NCBI GenBank assembly: GCA_008508345.1
Contig: QNGE01000412.1
Coordinates: 193,324 to 257,323, forward strand
Origin: Paragonimus westermani
Taxonomy: Eukaryota > Platyhelminthes > Trematoda > Plagiorchiida > Troglotrematidae
Direction of reading: 5' to 3'
Length of the DNA stretch: 64,000 nucleotides
Part shown: in pieces, positions 33,577 through 45,992 of the stretch
Position numbering within the stretch: the stretch's first letter is position 1
Layout: every line of letters begins with the position of its first letter
The notes under the pieces: generated by a model
Told to the model about the DNA's origin: nothing
Seen by the model: the letters and a program-made list of their open reading frames with translations, nothing else
Databases searched by the model: none
Translations under genes and position numbers: made by a program

Positions 33577-36500
33577 TTATCTCAAGACCCTATTAGTTCT
33601 GCTCTGTTGGTTCACCCACTCGATTTGCAGCCTCCTGTTTAAACTAGCATACAAGTAGAATAGTGTTGTGACCAGTTACCTGACAGTGACGCACGAACTG
33701 TCAGTCCCAAAATGCCAATGTGTAAATAACGACATCAATATGCGGACTTGATTAGGATGTATCACACGACTGTTCTTGGGTAAACACCGCTCGATTTAAA
33801 ATTTTGCCCCCTCAGGAGTTAGAATACGCCTAAAATTATTAGGTAAGGAATGTATGGTCGAGCAACATTTTGTCTATTCTCTTCAGCCAGATAGACGACA
33901 AAAGATCTAGTGCCAGTACTCGTCAAGACGAGCCTTGTTTATAAATTTACCCATGCATGGGAAGTGCAACAGGTAGGCCATACAGTGAAAGCACTGCTTA
34001 CTCAAATCTCGGAGCACATTCTGAATTAGCCGCTGAATACCACAAGTAAAGCAGTCAAGAGCGTCATAACCAAACACGTGCTCGAATCCGGTCACACTGT
34101 ATATCACCTCCAAGGGTTTCCGTGTTGTTTGTCAGACAATGAACAATCGAGCTTCAGCTTTTTCTGAGACACTAACCATACACCTTAACAAACCACCCTT
34201 GTTTGTCTAGAATCAACTGGCCATGAACTTAACACAACCTCGGTAAACCGTTGTACACAGGCCGATCGTTAATTATGTAACACTGCTTAACCGCCTATAT
34301 TGATTCTGCATATACTGATTAGAATGTCAAATACTCGAACACATCAAGCTACCATTGCTAGATAGAGAAACTCTACTATTTTCATTGTACGAACACACCT
34401 TTAAATATTCAGTTATCGTTTCGTGTACGCAACTGAAGGAACAAATGAAATGTTGGAACATGCATTTCCTGGATACCAACCTAAGTCTTATTCTGCCTCC
34501 CGTTTTAGCCTACATGCGTTCGCGTATTCGTCATACAGTTCAGCCTACCACTAGAATGTATTGTCGATCGTGGTTACTACGATCTACTTATTGCCTGGAA
34601 AATCTACTGCTCTAGTGCAATATTACGGTCATTTCCGGAACAATCACTGGTGAATAACTGTTGGAATAGAACTGACTTTCACTTTTCCCGTGTGCGAACT
34701 AATTAGACGGTCACCGGACGTTCTACACTCTATGAGTAGATTTTAAAGTTGAAAAACTGGTTAATCAAAAAACACACGAAACACTGATCCATTCGTATGA
34801 AAACATTATGTGGAAACGAACAGTAATCGGACAACTGAAGGGCAGCTGAGGGCTAATCACGAAGCCACTTAATAGCATGAGAGTTCAGTTTGTTTATCGA
34901 AATTCAACAACCCTGTAATTTTATCCTGTTACTGCAGGATAACCACCGATTGTATACTTACATCGTTATGTATTAGATAGACAGCAATCAGTTGGAAATC
35001 AATGCCCAAATCCAGTAATGGATACTATGTTACTGACAGCTCGTCTATGCCACACCAAATACAACCACTATATCGACAGAATGGGGAGATATTAATCCGT
35101 TCGGACTTGAGAAATATTCAGGAAGAAAATAGCTATGTCTAAACAGAGCTAGCTAGTTGTCAACTCATTTCAGACTGATCTTACGCATACTGTCCATTCA
35201 GCCATAGCAATGTGTACGTGTAGTTACGACATTACTTACTCCCCTGTTTATTGTTTATGCACACTATTTTTACTTATTTCTTCCAACTCGTCCAAGTTTT
35301 CCAGTTTCATAGTTGCGGTGAATGGCTGCCGGAACATCCGTGCTTCCTAATCAGCCTCCTGGTACTTACAGATACAATTTAACTGTCATTCATGAATGTT
35401 CAACGACTGTTCAATTGCTGGCATTGGCCACTTGTTTCAGTAAAGCCAAGCAGTAATTATTCGTAACGCTCACACGCAAGTGTCATACTTATCTGATGGA
35501 GGTATTGGATCGATTGTTTAGAACGTGCGCAGATTCCACATCTTCTAAGCAGTTTGGAGGAAGGCCACAACGCTCACTTTTACCTGCAGGTGTACCCCGA
35601 AGAAATGTCGAATTTCCGGGAATCTTTAGCTCGCAGCGCTCTCCAAGTTTTATACGGAACCATGGGAAACTTAGAGTAACGCTGAAAGAATATTGCTCAG
35701 TTTCAAGCAACTAACCACTAATATTCAGCGGTCCCAAACAGAATTTAGACAGCTCATCTTCGGTTTTTCTCGCGGACACTACTGTTTCGTGTCACTGGGC
35801 CTGACTGGCATATTGATGCGACATCAAGATAATTAACCAGTCCGCAGATTGTGTGAACGTTGTGTGTGCGCGTTGTCCTGAAAATGAGGAGTTTGAAACC
35901 CTCATTGGGAAACCACTTACTTTCCGTACTTCAGATTTGCTGCAGATGTGACCCAGCCTGACAAAAAATGGTTACGAACAACCTAACAACAAGCACTTCA
36001 ACATATAAGCCGTAAAGATCAGCTTTATTTAAGAGTCAAGGCGTCCACAAACATAGCTATCAATAGCTGACCACGCGAATTAAGCATGTCAGCCGGAGTT
36101 TACTGTTGCAAGTCGGGTTTGTTCTTAAAACACCTGGAGATTTATGTACAGCACTGAGAAGTTCATTGCCTGCTGTAAGATGTTTTGGACGCTTGTTGCT
36201 GCTGAAGAGTCATGTCCAAAGTCGGTGACCATTTGAGAAAAAGTTGAGTTTCCACAAACTCTTATGCAAAGATCCGTTTCAACCCCCTGAATAATACCTA
36301 TATTCTCCACTTATGTTTACGCTTGAGCAGTTGGGCGAATGTGAGCTGACCCCAGTCCACATAGTACTACAAAACGGTAATTCACAACTGAGAAAAACAT
36401 GTCGATGGTGCACAATTTCAGAGTCAATTGCTTTGCGCATAATTCGAGTTAACTGAAAAATATCGCATAACAAGACTGGGATACATTTGAATAGTAAACG

Positions 36501-37000
36501 AGCTTGAAATGAAAACAACTAAATTGAAGAACACAACAAACGGAGAGTGTTGGATCTGTTGAACTTCTTCTGGTACGTTTATTGTCTTACGTTTGGTATG
36601 ATATAAAACAAGGAATTCGTTGGGGCGTTTTCTCTGTAGACATCTAACCGTAAATTTGTCTTCATTTGTCATTGGTGTTTGCATTCACGACAAATTTCTC
36701 ACCATTGTTGTTTGTTCTGTTCCTTTTTTATAACCATCATTACTTAACTGTTAAAACTTACTTTCACAGTGTTGAATGACTTGCTGTCACCTTCACGTGC
36801 ACCCGACTGTTTTGATGGGCTCACTAACTGTTGACTGATGGCGATTCTAAAACTCGTTTTTGATTGTTTCGTCTGAGAGCATTATCTGCCGGATAAATTG
36901 TTTGTGCGGTTCATTCACATTCTTGATGAGAAAGTAGTTTTATTGAGATTCTATCAACAGTGCCACGGAAATTCCAGTCCTTTTGATTGCTCTTACTCAC
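33577..37000. other. No firmly supported gene
   Basis: Open frames on both strands at 35489-35714 (plus: starts MEVLDRLFRTCADSTSSKQF; minus: 73 codons) are protein-like, but neither has paired splice signals. A 63-base minus-strand segment ending at a GTAAGTATAC donor near 34970 (LLDLGIDFQLIAVYLIHND) might be a small exon, with a weak acceptor. A minus frame at 36424-36684 has a GTAAGA site near 36595. No repeats were seen. Confidence 0.25.
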
Positions 37001-37091
37001 TTCTTTCCGACTTGGAAGACGTTCCCCCCCAAACTGACAGTCTGAATAAGTGTTGTTGCAACCGTTGAGTACGCGCTACAAAACGAAGCAT
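37001..37091 (-). CDS. Candidate start exon, basic N-terminus
   Basis: ATG at 37091 has an in-frame TGA nine bases upstream and 30 codons plus one base to a nine-base-perfect GTGAGTAAG donor at 37000 (phase 1). The translation begins MLRFVARTQRLQQHLFRLSV. It has several arginines, no acidic residue in the first twenty and an amphipathic pattern, as in a mitochondrial targeting peptide. This is a property reading, not homology. A run of seven C (minus: G) at 37024-37030 lies within the exon, so a single-base sequencing error would change the frame downstream. Confidence 0.3.
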
Positions 37092-39002
37092 CCTAAGTCA
37101 CAAAGTGAGATTTTCAAGTAAAAATTAATTAACATAAAATCAAATGAAGCGGAGAGCGAGAACCGTTAATATATTCGAAAAAATATGTATTCTTGGAAAC
37201 GACAATATTGTGAGCAAAAATATAGCAACTGAGAAGATTTGGTAAAGTTATATTAGCCCCGAATCTATTCTCCGAATCATTTTGAACTGTACAGCAAACA
37301 GAAGTACCCAAACGTCGAGAAGGGTTTGAACAAACAAAACGCAGAACACCACGTTTATCAAGAATATTCCGATATTTATGTTGTCACTTGCAACTCTACA
37401 CAGAGAGATATTATTAACCATTTACAGTAAGCAACAGGTGCAGAACCACAGTCCAGGTTGCTCATTTTAGTCTCGTGAAGTTAAATGAATATTTGTAGGA
37501 TATATTGATAATTACTACGTCATCTGAAATACAAGTTAGTATACAAGTTAGTATACTGATTGCATCTTACCCATCAAAAATATATTAACCCCTCAAGTAA
37601 TTGTGCTAAATTGTGATTAGATTTCGTTATGAATTTAGACTGGGTTGCCATAAATCGTAGATTTTTTTACGACTTGCCGAATGTGGCATTCACTGAAGCA
37701 CTACAGCTGAAAGACAAACTGGATCAGTGTCGTTAAAATTGCCCGAGGAAACAAACGTGCTTAAGTGAGCCAGGGTAATTCACTCATAAATGCAGTCAGA
37801 TATCTCCAAAGACTGTTCACGTGTCTCACAGACCACTTGATAAACGTTGGTTTGGTTAACGGAAAAATGTACGTGTACTGTTCACAGAAGTACTTTGAGC
37901 GAACTGGTCTCTTTTTAAACAGACTGCTTGGACTGTAAACGATATATCCGTTAATATCACACGGTATTCCTGAGAAAAGACCACTTTAATCGTTTTGGCG
38001 TCCAGGTAGACACCTGACTTTAGTCACCTCCAGAGAAGCAGAGCAACCTCAGTTTGATCAGTTTACCTTACTAACCATTCACTTGGGTCTGCCTTTCCGC
38101 TTCATTTTTATTGAAATAGACAGTCTAGTTGCAGCGAAATAGCCTAGGATAGCATTGCGATACGTCGGTGGAAACGTGAGTTATCTGAAAATCTAAACTG
38201 ATTAGCAGAATGAGAACACATTTTTCTCTAGACCTCAGTGTATAGATGCGTCCTACAGAATTGAGGTCACTTGTGCCCACTGATATCTATCGTGAGTTAA
38301 CAGAGACGCTGTTTCAGGAACTGAACGGTGGGTGTAATATTCATGAACCTGATTTGCAGCAACCTAAACAGGCCAGTCAGTTTGGCCATTTAATTCAAAT
38401 TCCTTTGAATAAAAGGCTCTCTCATGCCTTTGGTTATCGAACAGTTCAAGTGTAGTACACCCAATTATCTGTAAACGTATATCCACTCTTCGTGTACAAT
38501 GAAGTGAGCCCAAAAAGCAGCCTTTTAAAAATTCTCCAACCACTCTTCAATGGTGAACCAGGAGAGAATATGGAGAACGGATTGTGTCCGCGTTGGACTC
38601 GATTTAAGATCCTGGGGGAGTAGCAATGAAATCAGGGTGTATCGATGTCGTACCATAATGTAGCAACTCATAGAAAGACTCAGGCTTTCCACGTTTCGTA
38701 CGAAAAATGATTAAACACGGGTGTAGTTATAAGGCGGAACGACCGACCGGATGCAATCGACCTGTGATGATCCCTATGCAAATATTATATAATGGAGAGA
38801 CCATGCAAACAAAAGTGAGTTGGAACGATCCCTACGACGCACTGATACTGTACGCGCTGTTATAACCCCGAAGATCCGATCTCCAAGCAGACCACGAAGG
38901 AAAAACACTGGTCTCCAGAAAGAGAGCTTTTACTGTCTCAGTCCGAAGATAAATTACAAGCTCATCTCTTGCGTATTTATAGCTCGTCAAGCGACCTGGT
39001 GA
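37092..39002. other. No firmly supported gene
   Basis: A small tandem duplication (ACAAGTTAGTAT twice) lies at 37531-37554. A plus-strand frame at 38246-38455 (69 codons, starting MRPTELRSLVPTDIYRELTE) follows a TTTTTCTCTAG acceptor-like site but has an in-frame TAG between that site and its ATG. It looks protein-like and could be a short gene or a decayed one. The rest is featureless. Confidence 0.25.
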
Positions 39003-39065
39003 ATAATGTTCAATATTCAATGCTCAATAATCAGTGTTCAACATTCAATGTTCAGTGTTCAGTGA
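39003..39065. repeat. Degenerate tandem repeat, unit near TTCAATG/TTCAGTG
   Basis: ATTCAATG, GTTCAATA, GTTCAACA, GTTCAGTG and close variants follow each other for about 60 bases. It is a decayed short tandem array. Confidence 0.75.
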
Positions 39066-40737
39066 AAAGCGTCCTAGGTCAATGGCAGTCGAATTAGCGT
39101 CCAGTATGTGAATCGGTGCAAGAGACAAAAATGATGGTGCAATAGCGGCGCAAAAAAGAGTAATAAATGTTCATTATCGGCTAATTGGACAATTTTTGAG
39201 GTATTGAACATTCACAAGTTCAAACGGACCTTGTGAATTTTGGTTAAATCACACCATAATGATCACACTTCAGAATCGACGATGGTCATGACGTAATAAT
39301 CAACGGTTTACAAGCCTGCATCTCTAAGGTGAGTGTGTATTTCGGTTTACAACACATGGGCTACGCAGGCAGATAGAAATGCAGACATTCCGCATACCGG
39401 CAACGTACGCCAACTGTGCATTTAGCCCGTGTTTGAATGCATCCACTCTGTCAAGCAAAGTGACTTTGGTAAGAAGACATCTAATAGTTTACACATACAA
39501 CAAGTGAAATTCCATTGGAAGGGAGTCTTAAGTTCCGACAAGTAAACTTATACCATTGGTCGCAGAGGCCGGGGGAAGCTAGGGAGAAAAATAACGCAGT
39601 GAGTGTGCGGTTGATTTCGAACTATTTAGAAGAATGTGTCCAACGGAAACATTAACATTAAGTGGGGAGTAGGTTTAAAGTTTGCAGGCGTCGATGTCAC
39701 TTATCACTGAAATCTCAGAAAGAGAAGTAGTTCCCAGACAAAAGAGCTTGCTTGGGCACGACAGCCGTTGCAAAATTTCTTGTGTTACGGGATTAGATGG
39801 AACATCAGTTACTAGAGAAATTGCGAAAGAAGAATCAAGAGCAGCTTTACTGAAGGCTGTTGTTTTAGTCTCAGGATACCTTGCGTCGCGATTCAACGTT
39901 GTCAACAAACTGAACCTACAGAAATGACGAAAGGTCAGCAAGGTAGACGTCAAACAGCATTACTATTAAAGGTTCGGGATTAAGACCATGTACGAAGTCT
40001 GACATAACCACGTAGATGCTGCAACGCCTGACGTGAACATGAAAATAGCACAAATAATACACCATGAATTATGTCAAGGTTGGTCCAAGGCCAAACAGCA
40101 AAAAATCAGGAAAGAATGAAGGGCCACGTCCAGGGTTTCGAAGAAATCAAGGCTTGTGACATCAAATTTGAGGCACTAATAGTTCAAGCGTTTCCATCGT
40201 TCATCACTAAAATGAGATCGATCATACGAGAGCACTACCGTCAGGTTCCGTGCTGTGCAACACGGAGTAAATCACACGATTCTAGGTTGGCTGGGAGCGC
40301 ATCATTCACCATGATCTCCAAAACTTTAGGCATAGTGGAGAGAAGAACATCTGACTTATAGCCGGCAGAATAACTACGAGCTCCGCCTTTGTTTTTAAGA
40401 CGACGAGTACGTTAGGTTCAGGTAGGTCATTTCAGTGTATCCATTCTAATTCTGGTAATGACTGCATCAGCCAACAGCCTGGTCACTGACGATTATTCCG
40501 CTCTTCTTTTCAAAAACTTGAGTGTCTCTGGTCTTTTATCCATTCTTTTTTTGGCTTTGTTGGTGAACTGTATGATGAATGGTCTGCCTGACTTTTCATA
40601 GTTTAATGAGAGTTTTGCTTTTCATCCCTATCTTCCTTGGGATTCACTAACCTGCACTCCTATACTGTAACGCTTCTTGTATTACACTTCACAAATCTTT
40701 CTTCTTAGTTTAGATCTCGTCATTGCAGTCTCTCGCT
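39066..40737. other. No firmly supported gene; one possible 3' exon
   Basis: A plus-strand frame preceded by GTTTGCAG at 39687 is open for about 80 codons to a TGA at 39925, with TREIAKEESRAALLKAVVLV near its end and an ATTAAA poly(A)-like hexamer about 35 bases after the stop. This is the arrangement of a terminal exon, but the pyrimidine tract is weak and the minus strand is also open (39675-39953). A second plus frame (40071-40361) has no splice context. Confidence 0.25.
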
Positions 40738-41464
40738 GTAGATGGGCGAGTGAAGCTTTTGTGTCCAGCCGGCCAATGCTGGTTAGCCAAGTAATTGGCT
40801 AGCGTGAAAGGGAAACCCTTACCTTCAAGTTGACCCTCACTTACATGTGATTGCAGCGTTCGCGTTCAGATAGACATTGCAACCAGCCTCTTCCGAAGCT
40901 AAGCACTAAACTCGAGTTTCGTTCTCATTAGAGCTCTTCAGTGGTGCATATCCTTGCCACAGCCGGGATTTGAACGCCGGTCATTCAATCCTGAGGGGAC
41001 CGTGTTAATCACCGCGCCATTGACCTCACATTAGACACGACCGAATCATCAACTCTGAACGCTCAACCACTTTCGCTTGTGAGCAATGATCGTCTCGAGA
41101 GGAGACACAGTTGCTGCCTGTTAACTCCAATCGATGACCCCGGGATTAGGACTTCAGAGACAAGTCGAGACCACTGATCTTATTAAACCAGCAAGGCAAT
41201 ATTTTAGGTTACTGGTGAGTAGTCGGAGATTGGTTTATTTTTGAGATGACCACCACTGACGAGCTCTAATGGAAACGAAACTCGAGTCTAGTGATTCTTT
41301 TTGAAAGAGACCGGCTGGCTGGGAAAAATTATCTGAACGCGAACGCTGCGATCAATTGTGAGTGAGGGTCAACTTGAAGGTAAGGGTTTCCTTTTCACGC
41401 TATTCAATCACTTGGCTAACCAGAAATGGCCGGCTGGACACAAAGGCTTCACTCGCACATCCAC
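40738..41464. mobile_element. Fold-back composite: inverted repeat arms around SINE sequence
   Basis: The left arm (40738 to about 40873) and right arm (about 41332-41464) are inverted copies matching at roughly 90 percent by eye over 130 bases. The outer 90 bases are not SINE (for example GTGTCCAGCCGGCCA and GGTTAGCCAAGT), and then both run into the SINE tail. Inside, reading left to right, there is a full minus-oriented SINE (about 40830-41030). Its B box is GATTTGAAC, complement of GTTCAAATC, at 40967-40975, and its A-box complement is near 41011-41021. Next comes the upstream half of the unit in minus orientation to about 41240, then a plus-oriented SINE lacking its tRNA-like head (about 41250-41375). 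No transposase is present. It could be an inverted duplication of a locus already holding a SINE, or a non-autonomous fold-back element. Confidence 0.65.
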
Positions 41465-42938
41465 CGGTATTATTCCTTCGGGCTTACACTGGATATGTGG
41501 TGTGTGGGTGGAACCGCAAGTGGTGCGGCGTAAACCAATTGCAGTGATGGCTAAGCGCAGGCGTCCTTTGGCTTTGGTCACTGTGACAGGCTGATCCGTG
41601 TGTGGTCGTTTACTCTTTTTATCTTTCATCAACACCAAAGACAGAAATAAATCAGTGATTTGCACTGACGCTTAACTGACACAAAACCGTGAAGAATAAG
41701 AAGATGGAGCGAACCTTGCGAAAGGAGGAAGAAGAAGGGAGGAGGGCCTGACCGCCAATAACAGTCACGTCTGTATTCTAATATTCAACGTCAATTCGTC
41801 TCCACCCTGCAAATAAACAATCGAGCTGAAGATGAAAGTAAAGCGTGATCAGCTAGACAGCTTTCTCACAGCCTTTACTACCTCGCTCCATTAAGAGCAC
41901 ATACTTAAGAGACAATTCAGCAGAACAATTACAACATTCGTACCACTGAGTTCGATAGGCCGCCATCTCACCTAAGGTCTCTGGCCACAGGCCCCATTAG
42001 TTGCAAGGTCCCCAGCCCGGAAGGTGAACCCGACCCACACTAGCTAACCCCTTGGTGAGCGACTTCAATTTTTTACGTGAGGTCATCATATTTCCATCTC
42101 ACACCTTGCGACAGTCGGCCACAGCGTCAGCAAAGAGTGCTCTGTGTGGTATACGAATAGTAGGCGTTCGTAGTGCATGGACTAATAATCTAACTCTAAG
42201 TAAACGTGAGTATTAAACAAAAGAATACACTTGAGAGTCATTATCAAATATGCGCTTCCTAAAGTCACCGTTGCTTACTCACTGGTGCTATCCGATGCAA
42301 GCGATCGGACACAAACACTGATGATCAGATACTTGAAGACGGTTCACTTATTCCACCCTGAGTGACCACTTGTTGCTGCCGTATAATAATACAGTACCCC
42401 CCCCCACAGTCGTCTGATATACGTCAGCCTTAATCCTCAGAGATATGCTTTGTTGTCACTAGAGGTATCTTAGATAAATACTCGAGCAGATCTTGAAAAT
42501 ACGTGAGTCTATTTCAATCCCGACATCTGCTCTACCGCTTTCTATACAGCCTCTCAAATACACGTACCGGTCAACAACCTCCACAAACACAATTCAAAAT
42601 TAAATCTGTGATCACGAAGGCTTCGCAGAAACACTGAATTTTGATGTTGTAATGTGTAGTCTGGAGTGTTTATCAGAACGTGAAATATCTTCTATCGTTG
42701 GTTGTGTTGCCTGGAAATTGTAAAACATCTTTCCGTCAGCATAGTCAATATGTCAATCTTCTATTCGATAGGAAAACCAGCCATCATCTTGGGAGTACCA
42801 CAGACAGTCTACAATAAAATTGAACAAAAATGGTAAAGATGGACAATTCCGATCCACGCATTTTCTAATGCTGGAATTACCAGACAGTTCACTGCAAGGT
42901 TTAGCCTGAGGGAAAGAGTGGGAGTAAAAAATTTACAG
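41465..42938. other. No supported gene; GC-richer patches
   Basis: The minus-strand frame 41408-41665 (starting near LFLSLVLMKDKKSKRPHTDQ) runs into the right arm of the fold-back composite, so it may belong to the duplicated element. A GC-richer stretch at about 41960-42150 looks like old retroelement sequence but matches nothing else here. Nine C in a row lie at 42397-42405. Confidence 0.3.
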
Positions 42939-43033
42939 AATATTCACGTATTTGTCCGATACATATCTTCGTTCGGACTACCGTATGAGTATAGATCGAT
43001 TCACTGAGGAAATACGACAGTTGTTGACCAAAG
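42939..43033 (+). CDS. Candidate exon preceding 43099-43439
   Basis: An ATTTACAG acceptor ends at 42938 and a GTGAGTGTG donor starts at 43034. The frame is open for 31 codons (phase 2 in, phase 1 out) and contains YLRSDYRMSIDRFTEEIRQL. A stop lies in frame just upstream of the acceptor. The intron to the next exon would be only 65 bases. Phase fits the next exon only if its acceptor is the second AG (GAAG, at 43102) rather than the stronger CAG. Confidence 0.27.
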
Positions 43034-43098
43034 GTGAGTGTGAAGCTTCTCCGGAATTTGGCGAAGATTAAAAATGTAATAAATTTATTTCCATTCAG

Positions 43099-43439
43099 GA
43101 AGAAACCCTACATATTTTTGTGCGTCTTGAATGGCAATCGGTCGACAAAGTACAATTGATGTCAAAACCCTTGAAATTACTGCAATCGATCCAGTTTCCT
43201 TACGGTTTTCGCAAAAGCTTTCTTGTTTGTGAGAATTATTATCGAATGTCGCCAGTACGGAGCAATGGTCTTCGTCGTCTACGCAAACTGAAGCAATTGA
43301 CTCAAGGTTTCTACCGGAGTCTCCACACCTTGTTTGAAAGGTGCCGGGAAGAGATCATCTGGGTCAGCAGTCTTATTTTGTTTGAAAGCAATTGCGGATC
43401 TCAGTCCCAGTGGGTGGTCCTGAATCTACTGACCAGGGT
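43099..43439 (+). CDS. Candidate large internal exon, unknown helical protein
   Basis: A clear acceptor (AATAAATTTATTTCCATTCAG, ending at 43098) and a GTAAGTTTG donor at 43440 bound 341 bases open in only one frame (phase 0 in, phase 2 out; the other two frames stop within about 30-60 bases). The 113 residues include QSVDKVQLMSKPLKLLQSIQ, SPVRSNGLRRLRKLKQL and LFERCREEIIWVSSLILF. The content is mainly helical, with a basic cluster in the middle. No family is recognised. Length and paired signals make it the most convincing plus-strand exon in the window. Confidence 0.38.
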
Positions 43440-45389
43440 GTAAGTTTGTGACGGTAATGCAGTAGAAGTAGGCCAGCTAATTTGATCCTCATAGTGTTCT
43501 CTCTAATGTTCTAACCTCTCCGAATTATGACCGAGTGTGCCATCTACGTCACTTGTAGCTTCACTAACAAAAGGTCGCCTTGAACCAGTATAAGGGATAA
43601 ACCCGAACAGTATGCCAGTCTTCCCCTGGAACAAAAGCAGTTTCTATTCCCGCAATTAGGCGATTAGGATACAATTCAAATTCTTATGGATACCTCTCCC
43701 TAACTTTCTGCACGAACTATCAGGAATGTTCCGTCTAACACCCAACAAATCAAAAAATTCCTCTGAGATCCATTGTTTTTGTTCGAACCATGAACCGGCT
43801 TGCCGCATAGTACGTCACCTCCTTCATTGATGGCCTGTGCGATTTCGGTCCGGTGGCTATCAGGATCTAGAGGGTGAGTACTGCTAAGCTTAACTACCGG
43901 TCAAGTTTGGCAATTATACCTTACCGACGGTATGGCTAGTTTCTAAAAAGCCAGTCGTTGCTGTCTGCGAGGTTGTTACTTAGCAAAGAGAGTGGGCCTT
44001 GAAATGTTGTTATGGTTTGCACCTGTGGATGATGTATTGAGCTAATCTAAACGACCAAGTCAGCAGAGCCACTCATACCAGCCAGATCAGTGAGCAAGCT
44101 TCTGACCAACTACAGTTTCATGGTCCTCCACGTTAGAGGCTAGACAAGGTTGGCAGTTTCTTCCAGAAAAACTGATTGTTTTTTTACTACCACCCACTCT
44201 CTGCTTTATGGTGGAGCCTTTTGAACCAAAGTCTTTGGTTGAGAACTCTACTCGTTTTCATTGTCTACGTCTGGACGTCTTGGCAGTAGTTCAGCCCATA
44301 TACTACCGTGTGTATTCACAACACCAATAATTTTTCCCTAAACTTGCTTGGCTTCGCTATGTGAGAATGAACACTGCAGTATATTCCTGATGAGATGCAG
44401 CGACATTCTACAGGCAATAAGTGAAACATCCTGCTGGGTTTGACTTCTGTCTTCATAATTGAATATCTCCTCTAATATTTAAACTAGGCAAACCTAATTG
44501 TCTCAAGTAAAACTTTAGAATGAATTTCGCTGGTTTTACGTTTCGCAGAGGATATCACTCTAACAATCTCATAACTAAACATTTCTGCTCCACTGAGCGT
44601 GTAGACCAGCTTCGTTGCGCATAGACATCGTATGGGCTGGACTGGTGTGTTTCGACGTGAGTACTTGTGTGTTGGCTAGTACAAGATTTCACGGAATGCG
44701 AGCAAGTTTAGTCCAGATGTTCGCAGGGGCGTGTCGTGCGAACTTGTCAAAAATATACAGATCAGTTGCGTCTGAGGTCATATTTCTCAACTCTGAATGA
44801 CCGAGAAACATAATCTAGGCGACCGATACGTTTGCAAACTAATATGATAAATTTTCTGCATGAAATGATACACCTGAGTTTCAGCAAGAGATTGTCTTGG
44901 TTTGCTGGTGATGGTTCTGCAGAGAATGATATCAAGCGAATGCTACCATAAATGGGAATAGGCGTGCATTCAAAATAGCTGATCCGAGGCTAAAGTTCAC
45001 GGTGACACGTAACTTCAGGTGGGAGTAAAATACTGTAGTCAAATCAACAAGTGTGTTGCAACTGATAAAGAACTGGTCAATTGGAGAGAGGAGGAAAATC
45101 TGTGCTCTTCAGCGAAATTTGCACGCGGATTTTGAGTAGCAGTAGTTCACCAAATGGGTGTTTGGTAAACGGACAGACATTTTCGAGAAAGATAAAACAA
45201 ACTGTCAATCAAAGCAGTGGATCATAACAGGGATTTATTTTAAAAAAAACCGCACGACCATGGCCTACAGCAGCTTAGTACTAGGTGGATGGCCAGTTTA
45301 TTCCAAACCGAAGAGAAACCATTTCAAAAATTAGCCTAGAGATATTAACATGGTTATCGTAACCAGTGATTACTCCGTTCTCGAGCAAA
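43440..45389. other. Non-coding stretch, nothing recognised
   Basis: No second exon with matching phase (two bases carried from 43439) was found. No repeats until the SINE composite at 45390. Confidence 0.33.
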
Positions 45390-45992
45390 ACACTCACATT
45401 CGACTGCAGCATTCGCACTCAGATAGATATTTAAGCCGGCCTCTTTCGAAGAAAGGCACCAGACTCCAGTTTCGCTCATATTAGAGCTCCTCAATAGTGT
45501 ATATCTCGCCGTGGCGGGGATAAGAACTCCGGCCAACTGAAGTAAGTGAGGTGCAATTCAAAATTAACCAAATTCACAGCTACTCATCAATAATCCAAAA
45601 TATCGCTTAGCAGGTTCAATGAGATCAGAGATTGCGACCTGTCTAGGAAGTCCCAGTCGCGGGAATGTCAACTGGAAATAAACAGGAAATTTACTGTCTC
45701 TGCTAGAGAGGATCGGGCAACCTGATCATTACTCACAAGCCAAAGTAGTTGACCGTTCACATTCGATAATTCGGTTGTGCCCACTGTGAGGCAAATGGCG
45801 CAGTGGTCAACACAGCTGTCTCATGATTGGAATTGCCGGAGTTCAAATCCCAGCCGTGGCAAGGATATGCACTACTGATGAGTTCTAATGAGAGCGAAAC
45901 TCGAGTCTAGTGCTACTTTTTAAAGAATCCGGCTAGGAAGTCATTCTGAATGTGAATGCTGAGATCAAATGTGAGTGATGTGCAACTTGAAA
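45390..45992. mobile_element. Inverted pair of SINE copies around a shared internal segment
   Basis: The left copy (45390-45545, minus) has CACTCACATTCGACTGCAGC, the body with AGAGCTCCTCAATAGTG and a decayed B box. The right copy (about 45790-45992, plus) is the most complete SINE of the window: A box, B box, then TGCACTACTGATGAGTTCTA, GCGAAACTCGAGTCTAGTGC and the tail GTGAGTGATGTGCAACTTGA. Between them lies the upstream half of the unit in plus orientation (ATAATCCAAAATATCGCTTA to GGGCAACCTGATCATTACTC). Left and right copies are inverted relative to each other, so a hairpin could form. Unlike 40738-41464, the arms do not extend past SINE sequence. Confidence 0.7.
45796..45849 (+). promoter_or_regulatory. 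Internal pol III promoter of the SINE (A and B boxes)
   Basis: TGGCGCAGTGG at 45796-45806 is a tRNA-type A box, and GTTCAAATC at 45841-45849 fits the B-box core GWTCRANNC. The 34-base gap between them is normal for a tRNA-derived promoter. This shows the SINE head comes from a tRNA; the source isotype was not determined. Confidence 0.7.

Noticed and set aside
42397..42405. Poly-C run as a functional element
   Set aside because: Nine C bases alone carry no specific signal.
45354..45536. Minus-strand open frame
   Set aside because: It is the inverted SINE copy, not a gene.
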